A stretch of DNA of 23,169 nucleotides from CAYMLQ01 sp964390795. GTDB taxonomy: Bacteria > Verrucomicrobiota > Kiritimatiellia > RFP12 > UBA1067. The position numbers and the translations under genes are program-made. Every line of letters starts with the position of its first letter. Position 1 is the stretch's first letter. The notes under the pieces were generated by a model, which saw nothing but the letters and a program-made list of their open reading frames with translations, did not search any database and was not told where the DNA came from. The stretch is taken from the NCBI GenBank assembly GCA_964390795.1, contig CAYMLQ010000054.1, forward strand, positions 1 through 23,169, given 5' to 3'. Positions 9,901-16,364 of the stretch are shown here, piece after piece.

Positions 9901-10140
9901 AATGGACGCCTGGCCGTATTCGTGGTGAACGCGAGCGGCAAGCCGCAGCGGTTCGCCTTCCAAATCGATGCGGCCAAGTGGCTGAGCGCGAAAGGCCCGT
10001 GGCGGCTGTCGCTGCTCACGCCTGAGGACGAAACGCCTGTCGAGCGGACGCGCGGAGAGGGGGCGCTACTGGGCGACCTGCCGCCGAGGAGTGTCCGTGT
10101 GTTCCTGCTCGCGCCGGAGGAACGGCCACAAAACCGGTAA
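6940..10140 (+). CDS. Exported DUF6259-type glycosidase-like protein
   Basis: 1066 aa. Start ATG 6940 is well supported: AGGAGG at 6927-6932 lies 7 nt upstream, and the product begins with a classical signal peptide likely cut after AVCA (about residue 20). Residues about 20-600 are beta-rich. Residues about 640-960 resemble the (beta/alpha)8 region of DUF6259 proteins: GVHWYCWHKIPFDNSYPEYFP, then MPYINARLWD, then NAIYLDQIG (Asp796), then LTTENTAEPY (Glu846). In related retaining glycosidases of the alpha-galactosidase type an Asp at the end of a YLD strand acts as nucleophile, so Asp796 is a candidate; this is inference. A small C-terminal beta domain ends the protein. The 136-bp gap and its own promoter candidate suggest it is transcribed separately from the hydrolase upstream, though both likely act outside the cytoplasm on glycans. 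The family assignment is from memory of the motif set. Confidence 0.72.
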   Translation: MKLNWLAYGIVFWAAQAVCAEWSLEVRNGTFERENAVVSHAVTREWVTLLEKQTLAETTGGGKPVPIPCAVDASGEAPVLVWFLAGRTARDAVRTFALVPRRVEVTLASDLSASKDEEALTLGNSYYRLTQPARGGGGFPRDITFAQSGIADPDLHFLDRIVRTQDGRLAQYCAKACEDAETRVVFDSPLRMTVEARTGFGKRSSETPGQPLAVYRYTYTAFSPVVEVSARYTRQDDEPWRELHFLHLTRADPHYTAFVTGDPELTHAMQPKGARSKAVAAPQWAVMTDGTNACGAGFGGAACWDASDEFVYYIRSGHATWEKRTHGFDGGLYFGPAKDGAWYSRWLGTERMPDVRFFRNGKAWVPVESEPARGVVEVWNSALRVAFAGAEKGFDCVGIENRLSGGAHFVKACEAGAGLWALTFKTQPDPTGNQETAVLDNRSKARRVYSERTRDTLTFHWQGLSLPGEAGAVDVKAEVRLAKHTGPSEWRLSVENRSARYGVWSTDYPLLRGVVPAGVADVLLPTGNWGGSLLRRHSGRFEGHYPSGHCPLQMMAFQLGEAGLYLAAHDGAAQDKRLVVTREQDVTFRYLVPDAGVPGADGAPNYPVVIAAYAGDWWQAARRYREWALQQAWAAKGPLLTRTDVPEHLLDLGFWMLLNGKPEGVTNAMVKAERLYSGVPVGVHWYCWHKIPFDNSYPEYFPALGGMAEAARSMVAGGQTVMPYINARLWDRDIPSFDAAYPAACKQPSGTNYVETYGSGRSLVPMCPATSLWQEKVQSVCHRLMGECGVNAIYLDQIGAAAPAACYDASHGHTLGGGRYWTEGYRAMLTRIKEEAAASGVALTTENTAEPYMDTIDAYLAWSPRMAEDVPLLPAVYSGYTVYFTSPQAAQDSTDAFCAAQGRDFLWGCQLGWNDPWILQEEHREKQRFQAELCRYRLAAKDFLVYGQLLGEVRPQGGVPETTHRWNRTRPHDARLPVVQGTVWRDANGRLAVFVVNASGKPQRFAFQIDAAKWLSAKGPWRLSLLTPEDETPVERTRGEGALLGDLPPRSVRVFLLAPEERPQNR

Positions 10141-10185
10141 CAGGCGTCAGCCCTTCGCCCTATACCATATAGGTGAAAGCCGAAT

Positions 10186-10281
10186 TGGCCAAAAAAAGAA
10201 CACAAAGAACACAAGAGATTGCGAAACGGATCTTTTCTAGGGGCCTTTACGCGTTGAGATCTATGTGTTTTTGAGTGGCCA
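10186..10281. repeat. MITE-like segment with imperfect terminal inverted repeats
   Basis: The left end starts TGGCCAAAAAAAGAACACA (10186-10204) and includes a tandem AGAACACA pattern. The right end (10261-10281) is ATGTGTTTTTGAGTGGCCA preceded by CT. The reverse complement of the right end shares TGGCCA, an A run, and ACACA with the left end. The interior of about 50 bp has no ORF. No target-site duplication is obvious. Confidence 0.4.
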
Positions 10282-10371
10282 CAAAACAGATGTCCAGCTA
10301 AGGGTTCTGCGGCGCATTCACAGGTGGAAGAAGGACGCGAAAGGTTACGCGGTATCGTAGCACCTCCCAGA

Positions 10372-10391
10372 CGGGGACAAGAGTGTCCCCG
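10372..10391. repeat. Perfect 8-bp stem hairpin
   Basis: CGGGGACA (10372-10379), loop AGAG (10380-10383), TGTCCCCG (10384-10391). There is no T tract on either side, so it is not a typical intrinsic terminator. It lies inside a noncoding region and resembles dispersed short palindromes seen in related genomes (recollection, not searched). Confidence 0.6.
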
Positions 10392-10422
10392 CTCCCAACT
10401 GTCGGCTCGCGTTGCACAGCGT

Positions 10423-10463
10423 GCGCATTTGCTTCGGCTACGCTTATCGCAACCGCGATGCGC
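10423..10463. repeat. Bulged hairpin sharing words with the 2595-2701 element
   Basis: GCGCATTTGC (10423-10432) pairs with GCAA (10449-10452) and ATGCGC (10458-10463), with a 5-nt bulge (ccgcg). The loop region contains GCTTCGGCT and CTTATC, words also present at 2680-2693. This suggests a diverged member of the same repeat family. Confidence 0.45.
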
Positions 10464-10536
10464 CAACTTGTTAAAAAATGAGACGTACTGAAAATTTCGC
10501 ATTGTGCGTGCGCATTCCGCAGAGTAAACTGTAACC

Positions 10537-11580
10537 ATGAAAACAAACCTTTTGTTGGGTGTCGTGGCGGCTGCGGTGGTCGTGGCCGGGTGTGGCAAGA
10601 AGACACAGGCTCCGGAGGACACGGTGAAGCCTGTCACCAAGCTGACCTACAGCGTGTTCTTCCCTCCGACCCATGTGCAGGCCAAACTGGCCAGCGAGTG
10701 GGCGGAGGAGGTCAAGAAACGCACGGGTGGACAGGTGGAGGTTACGGTGTTTCCGGGCGGCTCGCTGACCAAGGCCGACCAGTGCTATCAGGGCGTGGTC
10801 GACGGGGTTTCGGATATCGGCATGAGCGCGTTCGCCTATACGCGCGGACGTTTTCCGCTGGTTGAGGCTCTGGATTTGCCGGTGGGCTATGCGGACGGGC
10901 TCTCGGCCACGCGCATCGCGAACGCGCTGGTGGCCAAGTTCAAGCCGGAAGAGCTGAAGGACACGCAGGTGTTCTATGTCCATGCCCACGGACCCGGGAT
11001 CTTGGCCTCCAAGAAGCCGGTCGCGTCGCTGGCGGACCTGAAGGGACTCAAAGTCCGCGCCACGGGCTTCTGCTCGAAGATCGTTGAGAACCTGGGCGGT
11101 TCGCCGGTTAGCATGCCGCAGGGCGAGACCTACGAGGCCCTGCAAAAGGGGGTTGTTGACGCGACCTTCTGTCCGGTCGAAACGCTCAAGGGCTGGAAGC
11201 AGGGCGAGGTGATCTCCTCCGTGACCGACTCCAAGTGTATCGGCTACACGACCGCGTTCTTTGTGACGATGAACAAGGAGAAGTGGGCGAAGCTGCCGGT
11301 TGAGGTGCAGAAGACGCTTGAGGCGGTGAACGCCGAGTGGATCGACAAGCACGGACAGGCCTGGAATGCGGCGGATGCCGACGGGCTGGCGTACATTCAA
11401 GAGCTGAAGCGCGACATCCTTCCCTTGTCTGCGGCCGAGCAGGCGCTGTGGATCGAGAAGGTGGCGCCCCTGATGGCCGAGTATGTGACGCGGACAGCCG
11501 AGAAGAAGCTGCCCGGCGACGCGTTCGTGAAGGAACTGCAAACGCGGGTCGCCGAGGCGCGCGCGACGGCAGTGAAATAA
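10537..11580 (+). CDS. dctP: TRAP transporter substrate-binding lipoprotein DctP
   Basis: 347 aa. The periplasmic receptor of a tripartite ATP-independent transporter: it binds a small, usually carboxylated, solute and delivers it to the QM membrane complex. Residues 1-19 are a lipoprotein signal (VVVAGC, Cys19), so the receptor is probably membrane-tethered rather than free. The body has the DctP pattern: KLTYSVFFPPTH at the first strand, FPGGSLT, DIGMSAFAY, LADLKGLKVRATG with Arg174 at the position of the conserved arginine that contacts the ligand carboxylate, and QGETYEALQKGVVDA. Followed after 4 bp by dctQ. No Shine-Dalgarno motif precedes ATG 10537, and a weak -10-like TAAACT ends only 6 nt before it. 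The ligand cannot be read from the sequence; the neighbouring glycosidase-like genes make a sugar acid plausible. Confidence 0.93.
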   Translation: MKTNLLLGVVAAAVVVAGCGKKTQAPEDTVKPVTKLTYSVFFPPTHVQAKLASEWAEEVKKRTGGQVEVTVFPGGSLTKADQCYQGVVDGVSDIGMSAFAYTRGRFPLVEALDLPVGYADGLSATRIANALVAKFKPEELKDTQVFYVHAHGPGILASKKPVASLADLKGLKVRATGFCSKIVENLGGSPVSMPQGETYEALQKGVVDATFCPVETLKGWKQGEVISSVTDSKCIGYTTAFFVTMNKEKWAKLPVEVQKTLEAVNAEWIDKHGQAWNAADADGLAYIQELKRDILPLSAAEQALWIEKVAPLMAEYVTRTAEKKLPGDAFVKELQTRVAEARATAVK

Positions 11581-11584
11581 CGCC

Positions 11585-12094
11585 ATGCCAGCGATCATTC
11601 ATAAGCCCCTCAGCCCTTTTTGGCGGGGGGTCGTTTTTATGGTCACGGGGATGACCTTCGTGTCCTGCGCTGCCTTGTTCGCGATGATCCTGCTCGTCTG
11701 CGGGGATGTGACCCTGCGGACGTGCGGGCATCCGGTCAAGGGCGCGTATGACGTGGTCCGCATCTGCGGGGCGATCACGATTGCCTGCGCGCTGCCGCTG
11801 ACCACGGCGATGAAGGGGCACGTGGCGATCGAATACTTCTTCCAGAAGCTGAACCGGGCCGGGCGCCTGGCCGTGGACTCGCTGATGCGGCTGATCATGA
11901 TCACCGTGTTTCTGCTGGCCGCGTACGAGTGCGTCGGCTACGGGCAGCGCTTCTTGCGCAACGGCGAGGTCACCAGCACGATCGAGCTGCCGGTCTTCTG
12001 GGTGCCGTGGGTGATGGCGGCCGCATTCGCCGTGTCGGCGCTGGTGGTGGTGTTCCACCTGGTGTGTCCCGGTCGGGAGATGATCAAGTCATGA
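11585..12094 (+). CDS. dctQ: TRAP transporter small permease DctQ
   Basis: 169 aa with four hydrophobic segments (about residues 15-38, 55-75, 90-115 and 130-155), as expected for the small integral subunit. It forms the inner-membrane complex with DctM; its role is structural support and receptor docking rather than transport itself. The start lies 4 bp after the dctP stop, and the stop codon overlaps the dctM start in ATGA at 12091-12094, which suggests translational coupling. The motif around TTAMKGHVAIEYFF is typical of the second/third helix connection in DctQ proteins. No strong ribosome binding site is seen before ATG 11585. Confidence 0.88.
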   Translation: MPAIIHKPLSPFWRGVVFMVTGMTFVSCAALFAMILLVCGDVTLRTCGHPVKGAYDVVRICGAITIACALPLTTAMKGHVAIEYFFQKLNRAGRLAVDSLMRLIMITVFLLAAYECVGYGQRFLRNGEVTSTIELPVFWVPWVMAAAFAVSALVVVFHLVCPGREMIKS

Positions 12095-13392
12095 CGCCTC
12101 TGCAAATCGGCATTCTCGGTTGTGTGGCCTTGATGGTGCTCCTCATGTGCAGCATGCCCGTGGCGATCGTCATGGGCGTGGTCGGCGTGATCGGGTATGC
12201 GGCCGTGGTCACGAACAAAGCTGCGCTTTCGGTGCTCTCGGCGGATCTGTACGACACGGTGTCGAACTACAACCTGACGGTGATCCCGCTGTTTGTCTTC
12301 ATGGGGCAGGTGGCGTTCCACGCGGGCATCAGCAGCCGGCTGTTCACGGCGGCGAACGCTTGGCTCTCTTCGCTGAAGGGCGGGCTGGCCATGGCGACGG
12401 TGGGCGCGTGCGCGGCGTTCGGCGCGATCTGCGGTTCCGGTCCCGCCACGGCGGCGACCATGGCAGCCGTGGCCCTGCCGGAGATGAAGCGCTACAAATA
12501 CGATGACGCGCTGGCGAGCGGCACCGTGGCGGCGGGCGGCAGCCTCGGCATGCTGATTCCTCCTAGCGTGGTGTTTATCGTCTATGGCATTCTGACCGAG
12601 CAGTCGATCGGCAAGCTCTTCATCTCGGGGATTATCCCGGGCATTCTTGTGGCCCTGCTCTTCTGTCTGGTCATCTGGGTGCAGTGTCGGCTGAACCCAG
12701 CGTTGGCGCCTGCGGCCTTTCGCGTGTCGTGGCGCGTGCGTTTCACGTCGCTGCTCGGCGTGATCGAAACGCTGGTGCTGTTCGTGTTCGTCATGGGGGG
12801 CATGTTCGCCGGGTGGTTCACGCCGACCGAGGGCGCGGCTGTAGGCGCGGCGGGCAGCGTGGTGATTGCTGCGGTCGGCGGCAACTGCTCCTTCAAAATG
12901 CTGTGGCAGGCCGCGCATGAAACGATCCGTACTTCCTGCATGGTGCTCGTGATTGTCGCGGGCGCGACGATGTTCGGGCATTTTCTGGCGGTCACCGGGC
13001 TGCCGACGGAGTTTGCGGGCTGGCTTGCGGGGCTGCCGGTTCCGCCGTGGGTGATCATCGTCATGATCATCGTCTTTTATCTGATCGCCGGCTGTTTCGT
13101 GGACGCGCTGGCCCTGATTCTGCTGACGATCCCGATCTTCTATCCGGTGATTATCAAGCTGGGTTACGATGCGATCTGGTTCGGCGTGATCATCGTGTTG
13201 GTGACGCAGATGGGGGTGATCACGCCGCCGGTCGGGGTGAACGCCTACGTTGTCAGCGGGATTGACCGGAGCATCCCGCTACCCACCGTTTTCCGCGGCG
13301 CGATGCCGTTTCTGCTGGCGCTGTTCGTGGCCTGTGCATTGCTGATGATGTTCCCGCAACTGGCAACCTGGCTGCCGGGCATGGTGAGGTAA
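12091..13392 (+). CDS. dctM: TRAP transporter large permease DctM
   Basis: 433 aa, normal length for the large TRAP permease, hydrophobic throughout with about 12 membrane segments. This subunit carries out sodium-coupled uptake of the ligand delivered by DctP. Recognisable stretches include LFVFMGQVAFHAGISSRLF, GAICGSGPATAATMAAVALP, ASGTVAAGGSLGMLIPPS and WFTPTEGAAVGAAGS, all hallmark DctM sequences. ATG 12091 is chosen because it gives the 4-bp ATGA overlap with dctQ and the family's usual length; the same frame is open further upstream only inside dctQ. GGGAGA at 12075-12080 may serve as ribosome binding site. Confidence 0.95.
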   Translation: MTPLQIGILGCVALMVLLMCSMPVAIVMGVVGVIGYAAVVTNKAALSVLSADLYDTVSNYNLTVIPLFVFMGQVAFHAGISSRLFTAANAWLSSLKGGLAMATVGACAAFGAICGSGPATAATMAAVALPEMKRYKYDDALASGTVAAGGSLGMLIPPSVVFIVYGILTEQSIGKLFISGIIPGILVALLFCLVIWVQCRLNPALAPAAFRVSWRVRFTSLLGVIETLVLFVFVMGGMFAGWFTPTEGAAVGAAGSVVIAAVGGNCSFKMLWQAAHETIRTSCMVLVIVAGATMFGHFLAVTGLPTEFAGWLAGLPVPPWVIIVMIIVFYLIAGCFVDALALILLTIPIFYPVIIKLGYDAIWFGVIIVLVTQMGVITPPVGVNAYVVSGIDRSIPLPTVFRGAMPFLLALFVACALLMMFPQLATWLPGMVR

Positions 13393-13409
13393 GACAAGAG
13401 GAGGTCGCA

Positions 13410-13910
13410 ATGAATGAGACTGGGATGCGGTACGGGCACTATCGGAAGATCCTGTTCTGCACGGATTTCTCGGAAAACGCCGCCTTCGCTTTCAATTTCG
13501 CGATTGACGCGGCACTCCGCAACACGGGGTGTACGCTCGTCCTGTTCCACGCGATTCCCGAACCCGACGCTCAGTTCTGGAAGGGGTACATTTACGAGGT
13601 CGGCGACATGGATGCCAAGGCGCGGGCCGATATCGACCGTGCCATCGACTCCGACTACCGGCCTCTTGTTCCTGAAGGTGTTAATTTTCAGGTTGAGATG
13701 GCGATCGGCGATGCGGCGCGGATGATCCTCGACTTCGCGAAGGAACAGGATGTGGATCTCATCATCCTCGGGCGGCAAGGACTTGGCGCGCTCACGCAGT
13801 GGTTACTGGGCAATGTGGCCGGCAAGGTCGCCCACAAATCGCTGTGCCCTGTGCTCGTGGTGCCGATGGCCTTCAAGGCTCGGATGCCGGCGGCTGCGTC
13901 GCCTGCGTGA
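13410..13910 (+). CDS. Universal stress protein (UspA family), TRAP-associated
   Basis: 166 aa cytoplasmic nucleotide-binding protein. AGGAGG at 13399-13404 lies 5 nt before ATG 13410, and the gene follows dctM by 17 bp, so it is very likely the fourth gene of the TRAP operon. The N-terminus has the Usp strand-helix KILFCTDFSENA. The phosphate loop is GRQGLGALTQWLLGN, matching G-2X-G-9X-G but with Asn where the family usually has Ser or Thr. PVLVVP closes the fold. Usp proteins encoded with TRAP genes (for example TeaD of Halomonas) bind ATP and tune transporter activity; a similar role is inferred here. The last 38 bp overlap the convergent gene at 13873-16011. Confidence 0.9.
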   Translation: MNETGMRYGHYRKILFCTDFSENAAFAFNFAIDAALRNTGCTLVLFHAIPEPDAQFWKGYIYEVGDMDAKARADIDRAIDSDYRPLVPEGVNFQVEMAIGDAARMILDFAKEQDVDLIILGRQGLGALTQWLLGNVAGKVAHKSLCPVLVVPMAFKARMPAAASPA

Positions 13911-16011
13911 GGGTTGACAAGTCGGGCGTGCCGACGAGATCGCTGTCGGACGCATAGCGGTAGGTGACCTCCAGATTATCGTCCATCTGCGCGAGGTCAG
14001 GAAGGCCTTCCCCTGACTCGTCTGTCTTGACGAAACGTGGCAGGTAGCGCACGACATGCGCCCGCGTGGCGCGTCTGAGCGCATCCGTTGAAACCACCCG
14101 GTGGCCATAGGCCGTGAACCGCTCCTCCGCCAGCCCCCGGCTGCGCGTCCAGCCTGTCAGGTTGCCCTGGGCGTCATAATGGTAGCGGTCTTTCCAGTTG
14201 CGCGTATAGCTCATCAGCGGGTCGCTGTAGCCGGGCTGGCGGCGGGTGTAGTCGATGCTTTGGATCCTGCCGTCGTCGCTGTACGTGCGGCGCTCGTTGC
14301 CCAAGAAATAGACGCTGATGAAGGAGGGCAGCGAGAAGCCGGCGGCGGTTTCGGCGATGACGCCGATGTCGACGCGCGCGCTCAGGATGGTCTTGCCGTT
14401 GCCGATGGGCGACGCAAAGGGCTCGTGATAGGCGACGTTGAGCGTCATGAGGGCGCTGTTGGTCGGGCAGGGCGTGAACGAAATTTTATTGGTGTCGCCT
14501 TGCAACACGAGCCAGTGCAGCTTGGCGTCGGCGCGCTTGCATTGAGCCCTCGCCTCGATGGTGCGCGTACGCGCCGCGCCCCTGAAGACGCGAGCGATCG
14601 CCAGCGGCGAGTCGAACTGGCGTTCGGTGCGAAGCAGGTCGAAAAAGTCGCGGTCCGGGATCATCTGGGTTTCGCGCATGACGCTCAGCACGACGATGGG
14701 CGGCAGGTCGTTGGTTGTCAGGGCGTGGGCCATCTGCACGAGTCGGGCGGTGTCGAGGTTTTCAGACTGAAAGACCGACGGGTGGGCGATGCCTGAAAGG
14801 TAGTCCTGCCGAGTTTTGACGGTGCGCTGGGAGGCACGAAAAAGCATCTGCAGGGTGGGCATGAGCAGCCCGGTGCGCGTGAGTTCGGAACGCGCTTCGG
14901 GGCGGAGTGAGGCGAGCGCGGCGAAGGCGGCTGCAACGAACGGCTGCTCGGCGTTATTCGCTCCCGCGACAGCGAAGCCGTAAGGCGTGTTCGCGGGGAA
15001 AAGGTCGCCGGTAACTGGATCGTAGTCGCTGTACGCGGGATAGAAATAGAGCTGGTTGCCCAGCAGGAAGACCGACTGCAGGGCGATCTGGCGCGGGTCG
15101 CCGCAGATGGCGCGCGGCTGGCTGCGCCAGTACGGCGAGTTCAGGTAGCCCATGGAGGAGTTGCCGATGACGGGTACCAGCGACGCGCCGTTCTCAACGG
15201 CGAACAGCGTGTTGGGCAGTCCGAGGTGCAGGCGGCGGTCAATCATCTCGCGCGCGTAGGCGAGACGGAGCAGGCCTGGATAGAGGGAAACGTCCACCGG
15301 TTGCGTATTATTGTCGCGGTTGGCGTACAGCAGGCTGGCGCAGCCTGCGGCAGTGCCGTCGCGGAGCCAGGCGTTGATCGCGGGGGCTTCCGGGCCGTGG
15401 TAAGCGGCGGGCGGGTTGGTGGGCTGAGCGGCGATAAAGGCGTGGAAGATTCCCATCTGAAAACTCCACAGCGTATTGGAAGAGGACTGGGTGACTGACA
15501 GGGCCGCGTCAGGGCGCATCGCCGCAGGAGCGGTTCTGTCGGCCGCGCCCTCCGTGCTGCGTGCGGTCATTTTCGCGAGCCTCTGCTTGAACGCATCCGT
15601 GTCTCTCAGCGAGGCGAGATCGGGATCTTGGGTGACATGATCCGTGTCGATAAAGCCGGCGGCGATCGACTGGTCGAGGGCTGCCAGCGCCTCTTGCGTT
15701 TTCCCTTGCAGAGCCAGAGCGCAGGCGAGGTTGTAGATCCAGAGATCGCCCGTCGTGCCGAGTTGCACGCCCTCGCGGCAGGCCGACTCCATGGCGGCGT
15801 AGTCCTTCTGCTCGTGCGAGGCGTCCATCAGCGCCAGCAGGTGAAGGTGGCGGAGCTGCAGGCCGGGCATGTCGAAAACAGAGGGCTCCGCGAAGCCGGT
15901 GAGGGCAGCCGCAAAGGTGAACCAGCCGGCCAGTGCCAGAATCCGAAGCGTTGTCAGACAGCACGGACGCCGCCTGTTGAAAATGATTAAACCACGCATT
16001 CCTCTGGTCAT
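13873..16011 (-). CDS. Exported TPR protein with YD-repeat-like C-terminus
   Basis: 712 aa. Start at 16011 is supported by AAGGAG (complement of 16018-16023) 6 nt upstream. A basic N-region (NRRRP) and hydrophobic core suggest a signal peptide cut near residue 41; Met5 is an alternative start. Residues about 60-150 form a TPR unit of the end-of-group type (YNLACALALQGKTQEALAALD, then AAGFIDTDHV, DPDLASLRD). The long middle region is not recognised. Near the C-terminus, YSDDGRIQSIDYTR and YHYDAQGNLTGWTRSR resemble YD/RHS-type repeats, which build beta shells in secreted toxins and wall proteins; two copies are too few for a full RHS cage. Last gene of the five-gene minus operon. Function unknown; possibly a periplasmic scaffold. 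Confidence 0.75.
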   Translation of the reverse strand: MTRGMRGLIIFNRRRPCCLTTLRILALAGWFTFAAALTGFAEPSVFDMPGLQLRHLHLLALMDASHEQKDYAAMESACREGVQLGTTGDLWIYNLACALALQGKTQEALAALDQSIAAGFIDTDHVTQDPDLASLRDTDAFKQRLAKMTARSTEGAADRTAPAAMRPDAALSVTQSSSNTLWSFQMGIFHAFIAAQPTNPPAAYHGPEAPAINAWLRDGTAAGCASLLYANRDNNTQPVDVSLYPGLLRLAYAREMIDRRLHLGLPNTLFAVENGASLVPVIGNSSMGYLNSPYWRSQPRAICGDPRQIALQSVFLLGNQLYFYPAYSDYDPVTGDLFPANTPYGFAVAGANNAEQPFVAAAFAALASLRPEARSELTRTGLLMPTLQMLFRASQRTVKTRQDYLSGIAHPSVFQSENLDTARLVQMAHALTTNDLPPIVVLSVMRETQMIPDRDFFDLLRTERQFDSPLAIARVFRGAARTRTIEARAQCKRADAKLHWLVLQGDTNKISFTPCPTNSALMTLNVAYHEPFASPIGNGKTILSARVDIGVIAETAAGFSLPSFISVYFLGNERRTYSDDGRIQSIDYTRRQPGYSDPLMSYTRNWKDRYHYDAQGNLTGWTRSRGLAEERFTAYGHRVVSTDALRRATRAHVVRYLPRFVKTDESGEGLPDLAQMDDNLEVTYRYASDSDLVGTPDLSTLTQATQPPASEP

Positions 16012-16040
16012 CGGGCTCTCCTTGTGGGGTTGGATGACGG

Positions 16041-16337
16041 CTACTGTTTGGGGAGGGGCAGGTGTGACTCGATCTGGTCGGCGGTCACGCCGTGGAGCTT
16101 GACGCGCTTCAGGCGCGAAGTGTCGCCGGCGAGAAGCTCGACGGCGCGTTTGGAAATTCCAAAGGTTTTGGCGAACAGGGCCGCGAGTTCCGCGTTGGCT
16201 TTGCCGTCCACGGGCGGCGCTTGCAGCCGGACGCGCAGCCAGTCGGACTCCGCGCCGGCGATTTCCGATTTGTTGGCGCGCGGGGTAACCTTAACGGTCA
16301 GCACGCAGCCATCGCTTAATGGATGAAGCCAGTTCAT
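16041..16337 (-). CDS. DUF167/YggU family protein
   Basis: 98 aa, normal for the family. It carries the hallmark pattern VTPRANKSEI, then RVRLQAPPVDGKANAELAALFA, then GDTSRLKRVKL. The biochemical role of the family is not established; it is a small cytoplasmic alpha/beta protein. It follows the YggT-like gene by 27 bp, and the yggT-yggU pairing is widely conserved in bacteria, which supports both calls. No clear Shine-Dalgarno motif lies before the start; the intergenic gap instead holds a short GCGGGC/GCCCGC palindrome (16350-16363). Confidence 0.92.
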   Translation of the reverse strand: MNWLHPLSDGCVLTVKVTPRANKSEIAGAESDWLRVRLQAPPVDGKANAELAALFAKTFGISKRAVELLAGDTSRLKRVKLHGVTADQIESHLPLPKQ

Positions 16338-16364
16338 GAGGCACGTGAGGCGGGCTCGCCCGCA

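Larger units (their letters stand above)
10141..10536. other. 396-bp intergenic region rich in inverted repeats
   Basis: No supportable gene. In order it holds: an imperfect hairpin at 10154-10177; a 96-bp segment bounded by an imperfect inverted repeat (10186-10207 and 10261-10281); a perfect 8-bp stem at 10372-10391; a bulged hairpin at 10423-10463; and an A/T-richer stretch leading into dctP. Base composition is lower in GC than the flanking genes. It reads as a pile-up of short dispersed repeats rather than as a decayed gene. Confidence 0.6.

Noticed and set aside
10154..10177. Hairpin after the DUF6259 gene as an intrinsic terminator
   Set aside because: The stem is bulged and A/T-rich in its upper half, and no T tract follows on the plus strand.
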